Of a stretch of DNA of 57,153 bases, positions 43,845-52,034 are shown in pieces. Every line of letters starts with the position of its first letter. Within the stretch, counting starts at the first letter, position 1. The position numbers and the translations under genes were made by a program. The notes beneath the pieces are model-generated. The model was not told the DNA's origin, searched no databases, and saw only the letters and a list, made by a program, of their open reading frames with translations. The DNA lies in the NCBI GenBank assembly GCA_040880405.1, contig JBBDIM010000215.1, positions 1 to 57,153 on the forward strand, given 5' to 3'. This DNA is from JBBDIM01 sp040880405 (GTDB lineage Bacteria > Planctomycetota > Planctomycetia > Pirellulales > Pirellulaceae).

Positions 43845-44051
43845 GAATGCACCTAACCGATTTGAGGGGGCGAAATCCCGATGCCACCCTGTCCGGCGGC
43901 ATCACGCATGGCAGTCAACACCGAAATGGCCCGCAAGTTCCGGACGATCGGTAACGCATCATCTTATCGTTAGTGCCCTCTTGATTGCGAGTCACATCCC
44001 CGCGTGGCGGGGGTGGCTATTGTTATTACGCTTGCTTGAAGGAGGAATCTC

Positions 44052-44079
44052 TTGCCAATCGGCCGGAGTTTGCTAGACT
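44052..44079 (+). promoter_or_regulatory. Candidate promoter of the metal ABC uptake operon
   Basis: TTGCCA (44052-44057) and TAGACT (44074-44079) with a 16-base spacer resemble a sigma-70 promoter (five and four matches). The start of transcription would fall near 44086, inside the palindrome at 44081-44100. The divergent gap 43845-44119 otherwise holds a short GC hairpin and no gene. Confidence 0.4.
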
Positions 44080-44080
44080 G

Positions 44081-44100
44081 TATTTTGATTAATCAAAATA
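44081..44100. promoter_or_regulatory. Perfect 20-bp palindrome, candidate metalloregulator operator
   Basis: The sequence TATTTTGATTAATCAAAATA is identical to its own reverse complement over all 20 bases and ends 19 bases before the first gene of the metal ABC operon. Size, symmetry and position over the predicted transcription start are those of a DtxR/MntR-type operator. The operon itself encodes a DtxR-like DNA-binding domain, which is the natural candidate to bind it. Binding is inferred. Confidence 0.65.
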
Positions 44101-44119
44101 TTGGATTGGGGGTTAGGAA

Positions 44120-45025
44120 ATGATGATTTTGCGAAACCTCATTTCGCTGGCCGTGTGGGTAGTGATGGGGTCGATGGCCGCCGCGGATCAGCCCTCCCCC
44201 GCGCCGGTGATCGTCTGCTCGACGACTCAGGTCGCCGACTTTGTGCGGCAAGTAGTGGGGGACCGAATGACGGTCCACTGTGTGTTGGCCCCTGGACAGG
44301 ATCCTCACCTCTACGAGCGGAAACCGGGGGACCTGAAGCTCGTCGGTTTGGCCGATCTCTGCTTCGAGAATGGCTGGCACTTGGAGGGGAACGACTGGAT
44401 GCGTCAATTGGCTCAGCAGGCCGGGGTACCGATTGCGACCTGTACTCAGGGGTGTGACCCGCTGGAACTGGAGGAAGGGGATGCCCAAGTCCGCGATCCG
44501 CACGCCTGGTTCTCCCCGCTCAACGCCGCAATCTACGTCCGGAACATTCGGGACGCTGTCAGTCGTCTTGATCCAGAGCATGCCGACCAATACGAGGCAC
44601 GAGCGGCACTTTACCTCGATCAACTTCGCACCCTGCATGCTTGGATTCAAAGACAGGTAAACCAGATTCCGCCCGATCGCAGGGTCCTAGTCACGAGCCA
44701 CGATGCCTTCAATTATTTTTGTGCCGCCTACGGTTTCCAATCGGCGACACCCAGCGGTTGGTCTACCGGGGCAGAGGTTGGGGCGGGCCTGTCTCCGCTG
44801 CGTCGCAAGAACACGGTCGATTCAATCCGACAGCATGGGGTAAAGGCGATCTTCGTCGAAACCAGCGTCAACCCGACCGCGCTCCGGGAAATCGCTCGTG
44901 AGGCGGGTGTGGTGATTGGCGGAGAACTTTATTCCGACTCAATGGGCCCTCCCGGCTCGGCGGGAGAAACCTACCTCGGGATGATGCGAGAAAATGTGAT
45001 TACGATTGTTCACTCCTTAAAATAG
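44120..45025 (+). CDS. Metal ABC transporter solute-binding protein (probably manganese)
   Basis: A 301-residue cluster A-I binding protein (ZnuA/TroA/MntC family), with a signal peptide to about residue 22. The metal ligands are readable as H63 (DPHLYE), H128 (DPHAWFS), E247 (VETSVN) and D273 (YSDSMG). The His-His-Glu-Asp set without a His-rich loop is that of Mn-type proteins such as PsaA/MntC rather than Zn-type ZnuA, so manganese is the best guess. There is no lipobox. It is the first gene of a four-gene operon and follows the palindrome. ATG 44123 is an alternative start. Confidence 0.9.
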   Translation: MMILRNLISLAVWVVMGSMAAADQPSPAPVIVCSTTQVADFVRQVVGDRMTVHCVLAPGQDPHLYERKPGDLKLVGLADLCFENGWHLEGNDWMRQLAQQAGVPIATCTQGCDPLELEEGDAQVRDPHAWFSPLNAAIYVRNIRDAVSRLDPEHADQYEARAALYLDQLRTLHAWIQRQVNQIPPDRRVLVTSHDAFNYFCAAYGFQSATPSGWSTGAEVGAGLSPLRRKNTVDSIRQHGVKAIFVETSVNPTALREIAREAGVVIGGELYSDSMGPPGSAGETYLGMMRENVITIVHSLK

Positions 45026-45033
45026 CGAATCTT

Positions 45034-45549
45034 ATGCGTCTGGTTGTCGCCCTGTTCACCTCCGCCCTGATCTTGCTGGCCTCCTGGCTGTACCTGAAGG
45101 CCGCTGAGCGTCCCCCTACGCTTAATCTGGATTCCGAGAGTTCCGCGTCTGCGCCCACGTTACGGATTGAATTGGAATTAACCTTCGCCGCCGGTCCCGA
45201 TCCATTCGCGGAGAACCTTGACGACGCGCCCTCACTGGTTGTGAGCTCCGAAGGGAAAACATTGCTGCGAATGGAAGAATCGATCGCCGCGGGGCAGCGA
45301 CTGATCATTGACGACCTCGCCGGATTCAAGGCCGGACCCCGGGAACTGTTAATTGAGGCCACCCCTCAGGACCCCACCTCAGCGGCACCTCGCGCGGTTC
45401 GTGTCTCCGTTTACCGCACTGACCGAGATCGACCTCTGACCACGGAAATCTTATGGAGCGCCCCCGGTTCCTCCAAGGTGGATGGCGTGGTTGCGGTCAC
45501 CTTACCTGAGAATTCCCCAGCCACGAATCCCGCGGAGGAGCAACCTTGA
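45034..45549 (+). CDS. Unrecognised small exported or membrane-anchored protein in the metal operon
   Basis: A 171-residue protein I do not recognise. It has one N-terminal hydrophobic segment (residues 3-23), then a mostly beta-type domain of about 110 residues (ending near VAVTLPE) and a short disordered tail. No Cys or His cluster suggests metal binding. It starts eight bases after the binding-protein stop and its stop overlaps the ATPase start, so it is surely part of the operon. A role in assembling or gating the uptake system is possible. Confidence 0.7.
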   Translation: MRLVVALFTSALILLASWLYLKAAERPPTLNLDSESSASAPTLRIELELTFAAGPDPFAENLDDAPSLVVSSEGKTLLRMEESIAAGQRLIIDDLAGFKAGPRELLIEATPQDPTSAAPRAVRVSVYRTDRDRPLTTEILWSAPGSSKVDGVVAVTLPENSPATNPAEEQP

Positions 45550-46331
45550 TCCAGCCTCAGGCCAAGCTTGGCACGCCCGCCATTGAAGTGGAGCACCTGA
45601 CTGTCAGTTACGGTAGTGTGCCGGCACTGTTGGACGTCTCATGCCGATTTGAACCGGGGCAATTGGTGGGGGTGATTGGTCCCAACGGCTCAGGGAAGTC
45701 GACCCTTATCAAGGCGATCCTCGGATTCGTCCGACCCGACCTGGGAACGATCCGGGTTTTTGGCACCCCGGTCGAGCGGACTCGGAAGATGGTGGCGTAT
45801 GTTCCGCAGCGGGGCACGGTCGATTGGGACTTTCCGGTCACCGTCGAAGAAGTTGCGATGATGGGCCGCTACGGTCATATCCCATGGTGGCAATGGGGGC
45901 CAACCAAAGAAGACCGCGAGATCGTGGAAGAGGCGCTTTCGATCGTGCGGATCGCGGAGTTCCGCCATCGTCAGATCGGTCAATTGTCCGGGGGGCAACA
46001 GCAACGAGTTTTCATGGCCAGAGCCTTGGCCCAGGGGGCGAAGGTGTTGCTTCTGGACGAACCGTTCGCCGGGGTCGACGCCGCGACTGAGCGGGCCATT
46101 CTCACCGTGCTGGAGAACGCCAAACGTGCAGGCCGTACCTTGGTAGTGGTCCACCACGACCTGGCCACCGCCGCTGAGTTTTTCGATTCCCTGCTGTTGA
46201 TTAAACAGCGGGTCTACGCCTTCGGGACGCCCCAGCAGGTGCTCCAACCGGAATTGCTGAGCGAGGTATACGAGGGGAGCATCCACGCCTTCGAACACCT
46301 TCGCGCACAGTCTCGGGAGGTTGCTTCCTAA
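45546..46331 (+). CDS. Metal ABC transporter ATPase
   Basis: A 261-residue ATPase of the Zn/Mn uptake type (ZnuC/MntB/SitB): Walker A GPNGSGKSTLI, Q-loop VAYVPQRGTVDWDFPVTVEE (the PQR-x-x-x-DWDFP form typical of Mn/Zn systems), signature LSGGQQQRVFMARAL, Walker B VLLLDEPFAG and H-loop VVHHD. The start is a TTG at 45546 overlapping the previous stop (TTGA), with GGAGGAG five bases upstream; no ATG precedes the domain. Its stop overlaps the permease start by one base (TAATG). Confidence 0.95.
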   Translation: MIQPQAKLGTPAIEVEHLTVSYGSVPALLDVSCRFEPGQLVGVIGPNGSGKSTLIKAILGFVRPDLGTIRVFGTPVERTRKMVAYVPQRGTVDWDFPVTVEEVAMMGRYGHIPWWQWGPTKEDREIVEEALSIVRIAEFRHRQIGQLSGGQQQRVFMARALAQGAKVLLLDEPFAGVDAATERAILTVLENAKRAGRTLVVVHHDLATAAEFFDSLLLIKQRVYAFGTPQQVLQPELLSEVYEGSIHAFEHLRAQSREVAS

Positions 46332-47860
46332 TGGAATCGTTGCACCAGTGGTTCATCGCGCCGATCGTTGAGAACGGCTACTTGGCCCGGTCCCTGTTTG
46401 CAGGGTGCTTAGTGGCGATTGGCACCTCGGTCATCGGTTGCCTCATTATCTTGCGGCGAATGGCGTTTTTAGGAGACGCGATCGCCCACTCGATGTTGGC
46501 CGGCGTTGTTTCCGGGTACCTGTTGATGAAACTGATCTACGGCGCGGACGCCCACCTGCCGGCGATGATCATCGGTGCCCTGTTGGCAGGTTTTTCCACC
46601 GTGCTACTGGTAGGGTTTGTCTCCCGCGTCTCGCGGATCAAGGACGACACGGCAATCGGCATCATGTACACCGGGATTTTCGCGCTTGGGGGTGTATTGG
46701 CCAGTCGGTTCTCCGCTGAAATCCATATCGACCTACTGCACTTCATCGTCGGTGACGTCTTGGCGGTCGACGCGGATCGGCTGTGGATGATGGCCTGCGT
46801 TACCGCGATTACCCTGCTAACCGTGATTCTCTTTTTCAGGCAGTTCGTGCTCACGACCTTCGACCCGATTATGGCGGCCTCAATCGGGATCCCCGTGACG
46901 CTCATCAGTTACCTGCTGACGATGCTCACCTCGCTGGTGGTCGTTAGCGCGGTGAATATCGTGGGGGTGATCTTGGTTGTGGGGCTATTGGTCACACCAG
47001 CGGCGACCGCCTACCTGCTTTCCAACCGAATGAGCCACATGATGCTGCTGGCCGCACTGTTTGGGGTATTGGGAATTGTGGGCGGGGTCTATCTCTCCGT
47101 CTGGTTGAACGTCGCCACTGGGCCGATGATCGTGTTGTTCAGCACGTTGGTATTCACCGTGGTCTTGATCGGCGCCCCGCGGTATGGATTAGTGGCGCGG
47201 TGGGTTCGCCGCTGGCAGATGATCCCGCAAGCCTTAACTGAGGATATTCTTGGATGCCTGCGGCGTGATGACTCCGCGAGTACTTCGATTTCAACAATGA
47301 CCAAACACGTCAGCGGGCACTCCGGGTCGATCCGCTCCGCGCTGGCCCAACTGGTAAAACAGGGACTCGTTCGCCGTCAGGCGGCCGATACGTACGTTTT
47401 GACCGAGTTGGGAGAAATTGAGGCCCGGCGGCTCATGCGATCGCATCGCATTTGGGAGACGTACTTACAGCGGGTCGGAACACCTTCGACTGAAATTCAT
47501 GACCGGGCTCACATCCTGGAACACCTACACGATGAAGATACCGTCGACTATCTCGACGATCGGCTGGGTCACCCTTTGACTGATCCCCACGGAAACGAGA
47601 TCCCGGAAGACTTCATCCACTTGGTCCCAGGCAGCGATGTTAACGCCAGCCTACTTCGCGAAGGGCACATCGCCATCGTTCAGCAAGTCTCCGAAGACCT
47701 AACGGATCGATTCCAAGTTGGTGACCAGGTAACCGCCGGGCCCAGACGTGACGACAACGAAACGTGGACGTTTCAGGTCAACGGCGGGGAGGAGATTTCA
47801 CTCAATCACGAGCAGGCCGATCAAATCATTGTCCGGTTGCCAGATACGCCGTTTGAATGA
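46331..47860 (+). CDS. Metal ABC permease fused to a DtxR/MntR-like repressor
   Basis: A 509-residue two-part protein. Residues 1-285 are a complete ABC-3 family permease with about eight or nine helices (RRMAFLGDAIAHSMLAGVV is the family mark). Residues about 298-366 are a winged helix (HVSGHSGSIRSALAQLVKQG), 367-426 a DtxR dimerisation/metal domain and 430-505 an SH3/FeoA-like domain. By alignment with DtxR, ligands H372, E376, H390, E397 and H398 are kept and the C102 position is H394. D305 matches D8 of B. subtilis MntR, the manganese-selective position. A membrane-tethered, metal-sensing repressor attached to its own transporter is the simplest reading. Only the permease half is standard length for the family. 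Confidence 0.9.
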   Translation: MESLHQWFIAPIVENGYLARSLFAGCLVAIGTSVIGCLIILRRMAFLGDAIAHSMLAGVVSGYLLMKLIYGADAHLPAMIIGALLAGFSTVLLVGFVSRVSRIKDDTAIGIMYTGIFALGGVLASRFSAEIHIDLLHFIVGDVLAVDADRLWMMACVTAITLLTVILFFRQFVLTTFDPIMAASIGIPVTLISYLLTMLTSLVVVSAVNIVGVILVVGLLVTPAATAYLLSNRMSHMMLLAALFGVLGIVGGVYLSVWLNVATGPMIVLFSTLVFTVVLIGAPRYGLVARWVRRWQMIPQALTEDILGCLRRDDSASTSISTMTKHVSGHSGSIRSALAQLVKQGLVRRQAADTYVLTELGEIEARRLMRSHRIWETYLQRVGTPSTEIHDRAHILEHLHDEDTVDYLDDRLGHPLTDPHGNEIPEDFIHLVPGSDVNASLLREGHIAIVQQVSEDLTDRFQVGDQVTAGPRRDDNETWTFQVNGGEEISLNHEQADQIIVRLPDTPFE

Positions 47861-47976
47861 ATGGGGAATCCCGCTCACGTAGAGCCTGGGATGATCGCGG
47901 AGGATAGGCAGGAAGTTTATTCTCTGTTTTAGCCCAATCTTTGGCTTGCAGTCCTGTGGAGAATTGTATCAAATAA

Positions 47977-48004
47977 CGGGAACAAGTGCGATTTCGCATT
48001 CCCG
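47977..48004. repeat. Inverted repeat before the DUF1501 gene
   Basis: CGGGAA (47977-47982) pairs with TTCCCG (47999-48004), and inside it TGCGA pairs with TCGCA around two bases, with a four-base bulge (CAAG) on one side. It lies 37 bases before the DUF1501 start. It could be an operator or a leader hairpin. The 181-base gap 47861-48041 has no gene. Confidence 0.4.
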
Positions 48005-48041
48005 CCTCTACACTCCACACCTTCCGCCTAAAGGCAATGCC

Positions 48042-49409
48042 ATGCTCACCATCTTTGGTAAGGCTGGTCGTTACTGCGATGGAATTTCGCGCCGTGGTTT
48101 TCTTTCGATCGGCGGCCTCACATTCGGAGCCGGTCTGTTTGGCTTACCCGGTCTCGGACTTTCGGACATTCTGCGAGCCGAATCGAAATCCGTTAAGTCG
48201 ACGACTGGGCTCGGTCATAAAGCTGTAATTAATGTATTTCTCGGGGGAGGCCCGCCCCATCAGGATATGTGGGAGATCAAGACGGAAGCGCCCTCTGAAA
48301 TCCGGGGTGAGTTTCAGCCGATTGCAACCAACGTGCCGGGCATTCAAATCTGCGAGGTGTTTCCCAAGCTGGCCCAGTTGATGGACAAGGCGGCATTGAT
48401 TCGCTCAGTCGTCGGGTGCAAGGACCGACATGAGTCGTCACAGTGCATGAGCGGTTGGCTGCCGACCGACTTGAGCAACCTGGGAGGACGACCAAGCATC
48501 GGTGCCGCGGCGGCCAAAATTCAAGGCCAAGTCGATCCGGCAGTTCCTGCGTTTGTTGGACTCGCGGAACGGACTTCTCATACCCCTTGGTCCGATTCCG
48601 GGACCGCGGGTTTCCTAGGGACCAGCTATTCCGCGTTCAAACCGGATGGCCCCGGTATGGAAAATATGAAGCTCAACGACATCTCCCTTGATCGTCTGCG
48701 AGATCGGCGACAGTTGCTCACGAGTCTCGATAACCTCCGGCGGGATATTGATACCAGCGGAAACATGGAAGGGATGGACGTTTTCGGCCGGCAGGCCTTG
48801 GACGTGCTGACTAGCAGTAGACTGCTCGACGCCCTCGATCTCAGCAAAGAAGACCCCAAGCTGGTCGAGCGATACGGCGATGGCAAGCCGTACCAGTATC
48901 AGTACGACGGGGCCCCTACCTGCAATGATCACCTGCTGATCGCCCGGCGTTTGGTTGAAGCGGGAGCACGCTGCGTGAGTCTCAGTTACGGTCGTTGGGA
49001 TTGCCATAGCAAAAATTTTGATCTGGTCCGCGACCATGGCGCGAAGCTTGATCAATGCTTGAGCGCCTTGATCGAAGACCTCGATACCCGAGGGTTGCTC
49101 GACGATGTGACCGTTGTCGTGTGGGGTGAGTTCGGGCGGACCCCCAAGATCAACGCCGGGGCCGGACGTGACCATTGGTCTCAGGTCAGTTGCGCTTACA
49201 TCGCCGGGGGTGGAATTCGTGCGGGCCAGGCGATCGGGGCGACCAATCGTCTCGGCGAATACGCCACCGAGCGGCCGGTTGATGTACAAGAGGTGATCGC
49301 GACGCTTTACCACAATCTGGGAATCGACACCGCAACCACGACATTAAACGATCCGACCGGCCGGCCGCAATTCCTGGTGGAACACAATCCGATCGCGGAA
49401 TTGATCTAG
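48042..49409 (+). CDS. DUF1501 protein with Tat-type signal
   Basis: A 455-residue exported protein. The twin-arginine signal is ISRRGFLSIGG followed by a hydrophobic stretch. The alkaline-phosphatase-like DUF1501 fold shows VFLGGGPPHQDMWEIK near the N-terminus and VVWGEFGRTPKIN with GRDHW near the C-terminus, as in the sulfatase-like superfamily. Substrate is unknown. DUF1501 genes are regularly paired with DUF1549/DUF1553 genes in planctomycetes, as here (56-base gap to the next start). ATG 48042 starts the signal; an upstream in-frame ATG would add 32 residues. Confidence 0.93.
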   Translation: MLTIFGKAGRYCDGISRRGFLSIGGLTFGAGLFGLPGLGLSDILRAESKSVKSTTGLGHKAVINVFLGGGPPHQDMWEIKTEAPSEIRGEFQPIATNVPGIQICEVFPKLAQLMDKAALIRSVVGCKDRHESSQCMSGWLPTDLSNLGGRPSIGAAAAKIQGQVDPAVPAFVGLAERTSHTPWSDSGTAGFLGTSYSAFKPDGPGMENMKLNDISLDRLRDRRQLLTSLDNLRRDIDTSGNMEGMDVFGRQALDVLTSSRLLDALDLSKEDPKLVERYGDGKPYQYQYDGAPTCNDHLLIARRLVEAGARCVSLSYGRWDCHSKNFDLVRDHGAKLDQCLSALIEDLDTRGLLDDVTVVVWGEFGRTPKINAGAGRDHWSQVSCAYIAGGGIRAGQAIGATNRLGEYATERPVDVQEVIATLYHNLGIDTATTTLNDPTGRPQFLVEHNPIAELI

Positions 49410-49465
49410 CGTCGCGGCTTCCCCCGGTCTTGGCTTTCCGACCACTCACCCACTCAGAACTTGCA

Positions 49466-51931
49466 GTGAATACCATCCTACCGCTTGGCACGCGCCTGAT
49501 CCTTTGGGCCTGTCTAATTCTGGCGACAAGAACCGCCCTCGCGGAGTCTCTACCGGAGCTTTCGTTTACGATCCCGACCTCGGCGACTTCCGGGCTGACA
49601 CTGAGGGGAGGCGATGCGCGGATGCAGTTGATCGTTACCGCAAAGACCGGCGACCAACACCGCGACGCCACCCGCGACGTCCAGTTCCGCATCGAACCAC
49701 CGATCGCAGACGTCGACTCGGGTGGCTATGTCAGGCCGCTTGAGAATGGGACCGCCACCATCACGGCCGTTCTGGGGGAGGTCACCACGCAAACCCAGTT
49801 GGAGGTTTCGGGGCTCGACATCGTCCAACCGGTTAACTTTCCGCATCAAGTGGTGCCGATCTTTACCAAGCTGGGGTGCAACGGCGGCGGATGCCACGGG
49901 AAGGCGGCAGGGCAGGCTGGTTTCCGGTTGTCACTGCTGGGGTTTGAACCGCGCGAAGACTACGAACATCTCGTCAATGAGTCTCGTGGTCGCCGCTTGT
50001 TTCCCGCGGCACCGACTCAAAGTTTGCTGCTGCAAAAGGCGACCAACCAGTCGCCCCATGGCGGTGGACAGCGGATGGACGTCGACTCATACGAATACCG
50101 TGTCATCCAGCGTTGGATCGCCACCGGCATGCCTTATGGTAGCGACAGCGATCCGATTGTGACCGGGATTGAAGTCATCCCGCCCCAGCGGCGTCTAGAC
50201 CGAGCCGCGGTGCAGCAAATTTCCGTCGTGGCCAGCTATTCCGATGGATCGAGCGAGGACGTGACGCGAACCGCTCAGTTTGAATCGAACAACAAGGATC
50301 TGGCGGACGTCGATGTCCAGGGCCTGGTCACCCTCGGAAATCAACCGGGCGATGTCGCGGTGATGACACGATATCTGGGGCAGGTCGCGGTTTTTCGCAG
50401 TAGTATCCCGCTAGGGGTAGAACTTGCGGAAAGCGACTTGCAGTGGCCCCCCGCGCGGAACGTGGTTGATGAGCATGTCTTCGCCAAACTGAAGACGCTT
50501 GGAATTCCCCCTTCTCCGCTGGCCGACGACGCGACCTTCATCCGAAGGGTGACCCTCGATATTTGCGGACGCTTGCCAACCATTGAGGAATCGCAGGCCT
50601 TTCTCGCCTCCACGAGTGATGACAAGCATGTGGAACTGGTCGACCGACTACTCGATTCGACCGACTACGCGGAACATTTCGCAAAGAAGTGGAGCATGAT
50701 TCTCCGCAATCGTCGTACCGCCCCCGGGCGGCAGGCGGGGACGTTCGCGTTCCATCACTGGCTTCGCGACAGCTTTCATGAAAACAAACCGTACGATCAA
50801 CTCGTCCGCGAGCTGTTAACGGCATCTGGTTCCGTGGAAACCAATCCCCCGGTGGCTTGGTTCCGTGAGGTTGCCAACACCGAATCGAGGGTCGAGGATG
50901 CCGCTCAGTTGTTCCTCGGGCAGAGAATTCAATGTGCGCGGTGCCACCATCATCCGTTTGAGAAGTGGAGCCAGGCCGACTACTACCACATGTCCGCCTT
51001 CTTTTCCAAGGTAACTCAGAAAGAAGGTGCCACACCGGATCAACCGTTGTTGGTTTCTCGTATCGGCGGCGCGGCCGCGCGGCATCCTAAATCGGGTGAG
51101 ACGCTGAAGCCGGCGGGTCTGGATGCCGAACCGCTGGACCTGGCAGCGACGGATGATCCCCGCGAATCGCTGGTCGACTGGATGGCCGATCCAGAGAATC
51201 CGTTCTTCGCGCGCTCGCTGGCCAATCGCTATTGGAAACACTTCCTAGCGACCGGCCTGGTCGAACCAGAAGATGATATGCGCGTCACTAATCCAGCGAC
51301 CAATCCAGAATTGCTGGACGGCCTGGCCCAGCACCTGATCGATTCCGCGTTCGATATGAAGTCATTGGTGCGATTGATCTGTACTTCCAGCACCTATCGC
51401 TTAAGCTCCGAGGCGAACGAGCATAACCTCGACGATCGCCACAGTTATTCGAGGTATTATCCGAAACGCCTACCAGCGGAAATTCTGCTCGACGCGATCA
51501 ATCAGGTCACACTGACCGAGACATCGTTCGGCGGCATGCCATCTGGCACTCGCGCGGTTAGCTTGCCCGATACCGGGTTCGCCTCTTACTTTTTGGATGT
51601 GTTCGGCCGCCCGGACGCCACCACCGCCTGCGAATGCGAGCGATCGCCGGAGGCGACGTTGGCTCAGAGTCTCCATCTGTTGAATTCGAAGGAAGTGCAG
51701 GGCAAATTGTCCGCCGACATTGGCCGACCAGCCACCATGGCGAGCGGCTCTCAGTCCCCTAAAGAACTTTTGCACTCGCTTTACTTGGCGGCACTAAGCC
51801 GTCACCCCACTCCACAGGAACTTGACACGGCGGTCACGTATGTTGAGGCCCGAGCCGATCGCCCCCGTGAGGCGTACGAGGATCTTGTTTGGGCGATCAT
51901 CAACAGCAAGGAATTCCTGTTCAACCATTGA
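49466..51931 (+). CDS. DUF1549/DUF1553 protein with cytochrome-c-like heme motifs
   Basis: An exported protein of about 821 residues (signal about 5-26 from a GTG start at 49466; a TTG at 49430 is possible). Residues about 35-115 are an Ig/Big2-like domain. A cytochrome-like segment has C138-x4-C143-H144 (LGCNGGGCHGKAAGQ), a c-type heme motif with four residues between cysteines. A second motif C490-x2-C493-H494 lies in the DUF1549 region, in the context CARCHHHPFEKW. DUF1549 occupies about 335-545 and DUF1553 about 570-810 (RRLPAEILLDAINQVT-like KRLPAEILLDAINQ is visible). The function is unknown; periplasmic redox with DUF1501 is suspected. Confidence 0.9.
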   Translation: MNTILPLGTRLILWACLILATRTALAESLPELSFTIPTSATSGLTLRGGDARMQLIVTAKTGDQHRDATRDVQFRIEPPIADVDSGGYVRPLENGTATITAVLGEVTTQTQLEVSGLDIVQPVNFPHQVVPIFTKLGCNGGGCHGKAAGQAGFRLSLLGFEPREDYEHLVNESRGRRLFPAAPTQSLLLQKATNQSPHGGGQRMDVDSYEYRVIQRWIATGMPYGSDSDPIVTGIEVIPPQRRLDRAAVQQISVVASYSDGSSEDVTRTAQFESNNKDLADVDVQGLVTLGNQPGDVAVMTRYLGQVAVFRSSIPLGVELAESDLQWPPARNVVDEHVFAKLKTLGIPPSPLADDATFIRRVTLDICGRLPTIEESQAFLASTSDDKHVELVDRLLDSTDYAEHFAKKWSMILRNRRTAPGRQAGTFAFHHWLRDSFHENKPYDQLVRELLTASGSVETNPPVAWFREVANTESRVEDAAQLFLGQRIQCARCHHHPFEKWSQADYYHMSAFFSKVTQKEGATPDQPLLVSRIGGAAARHPKSGETLKPAGLDAEPLDLAATDDPRESLVDWMADPENPFFARSLANRYWKHFLATGLVEPEDDMRVTNPATNPELLDGLAQHLIDSAFDMKSLVRLICTSSTYRLSSEANEHNLDDRHSYSRYYPKRLPAEILLDAINQVTLTETSFGGMPSGTRAVSLPDTGFASYFLDVFGRPDATTACECERSPEATLAQSLHLLNSKEVQGKLSADIGRPATMASGSQSPKELLHSLYLAALSRHPTPQELDTAVTYVEARADRPREAYEDLVWAIINSKEFLFNH

Positions 51932-52034
51932 TCGGGGAGAGGGTTGCCTTTCCCTGCTCACTGCCACGCGTTGCTCCTGCTTGCTTGGGCCTCGCCCATT
52001 TCCCACCCTTCGCCGATCCTCAGGCCTTGAGCCC

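Noticed and set aside
43998..44012. GC-rich hairpin CCCCGC-GTG-GCGGGG as a terminator
   Set aside because: No T-run follows on either strand and it lies in a divergent promoter region, where a terminator is not expected.
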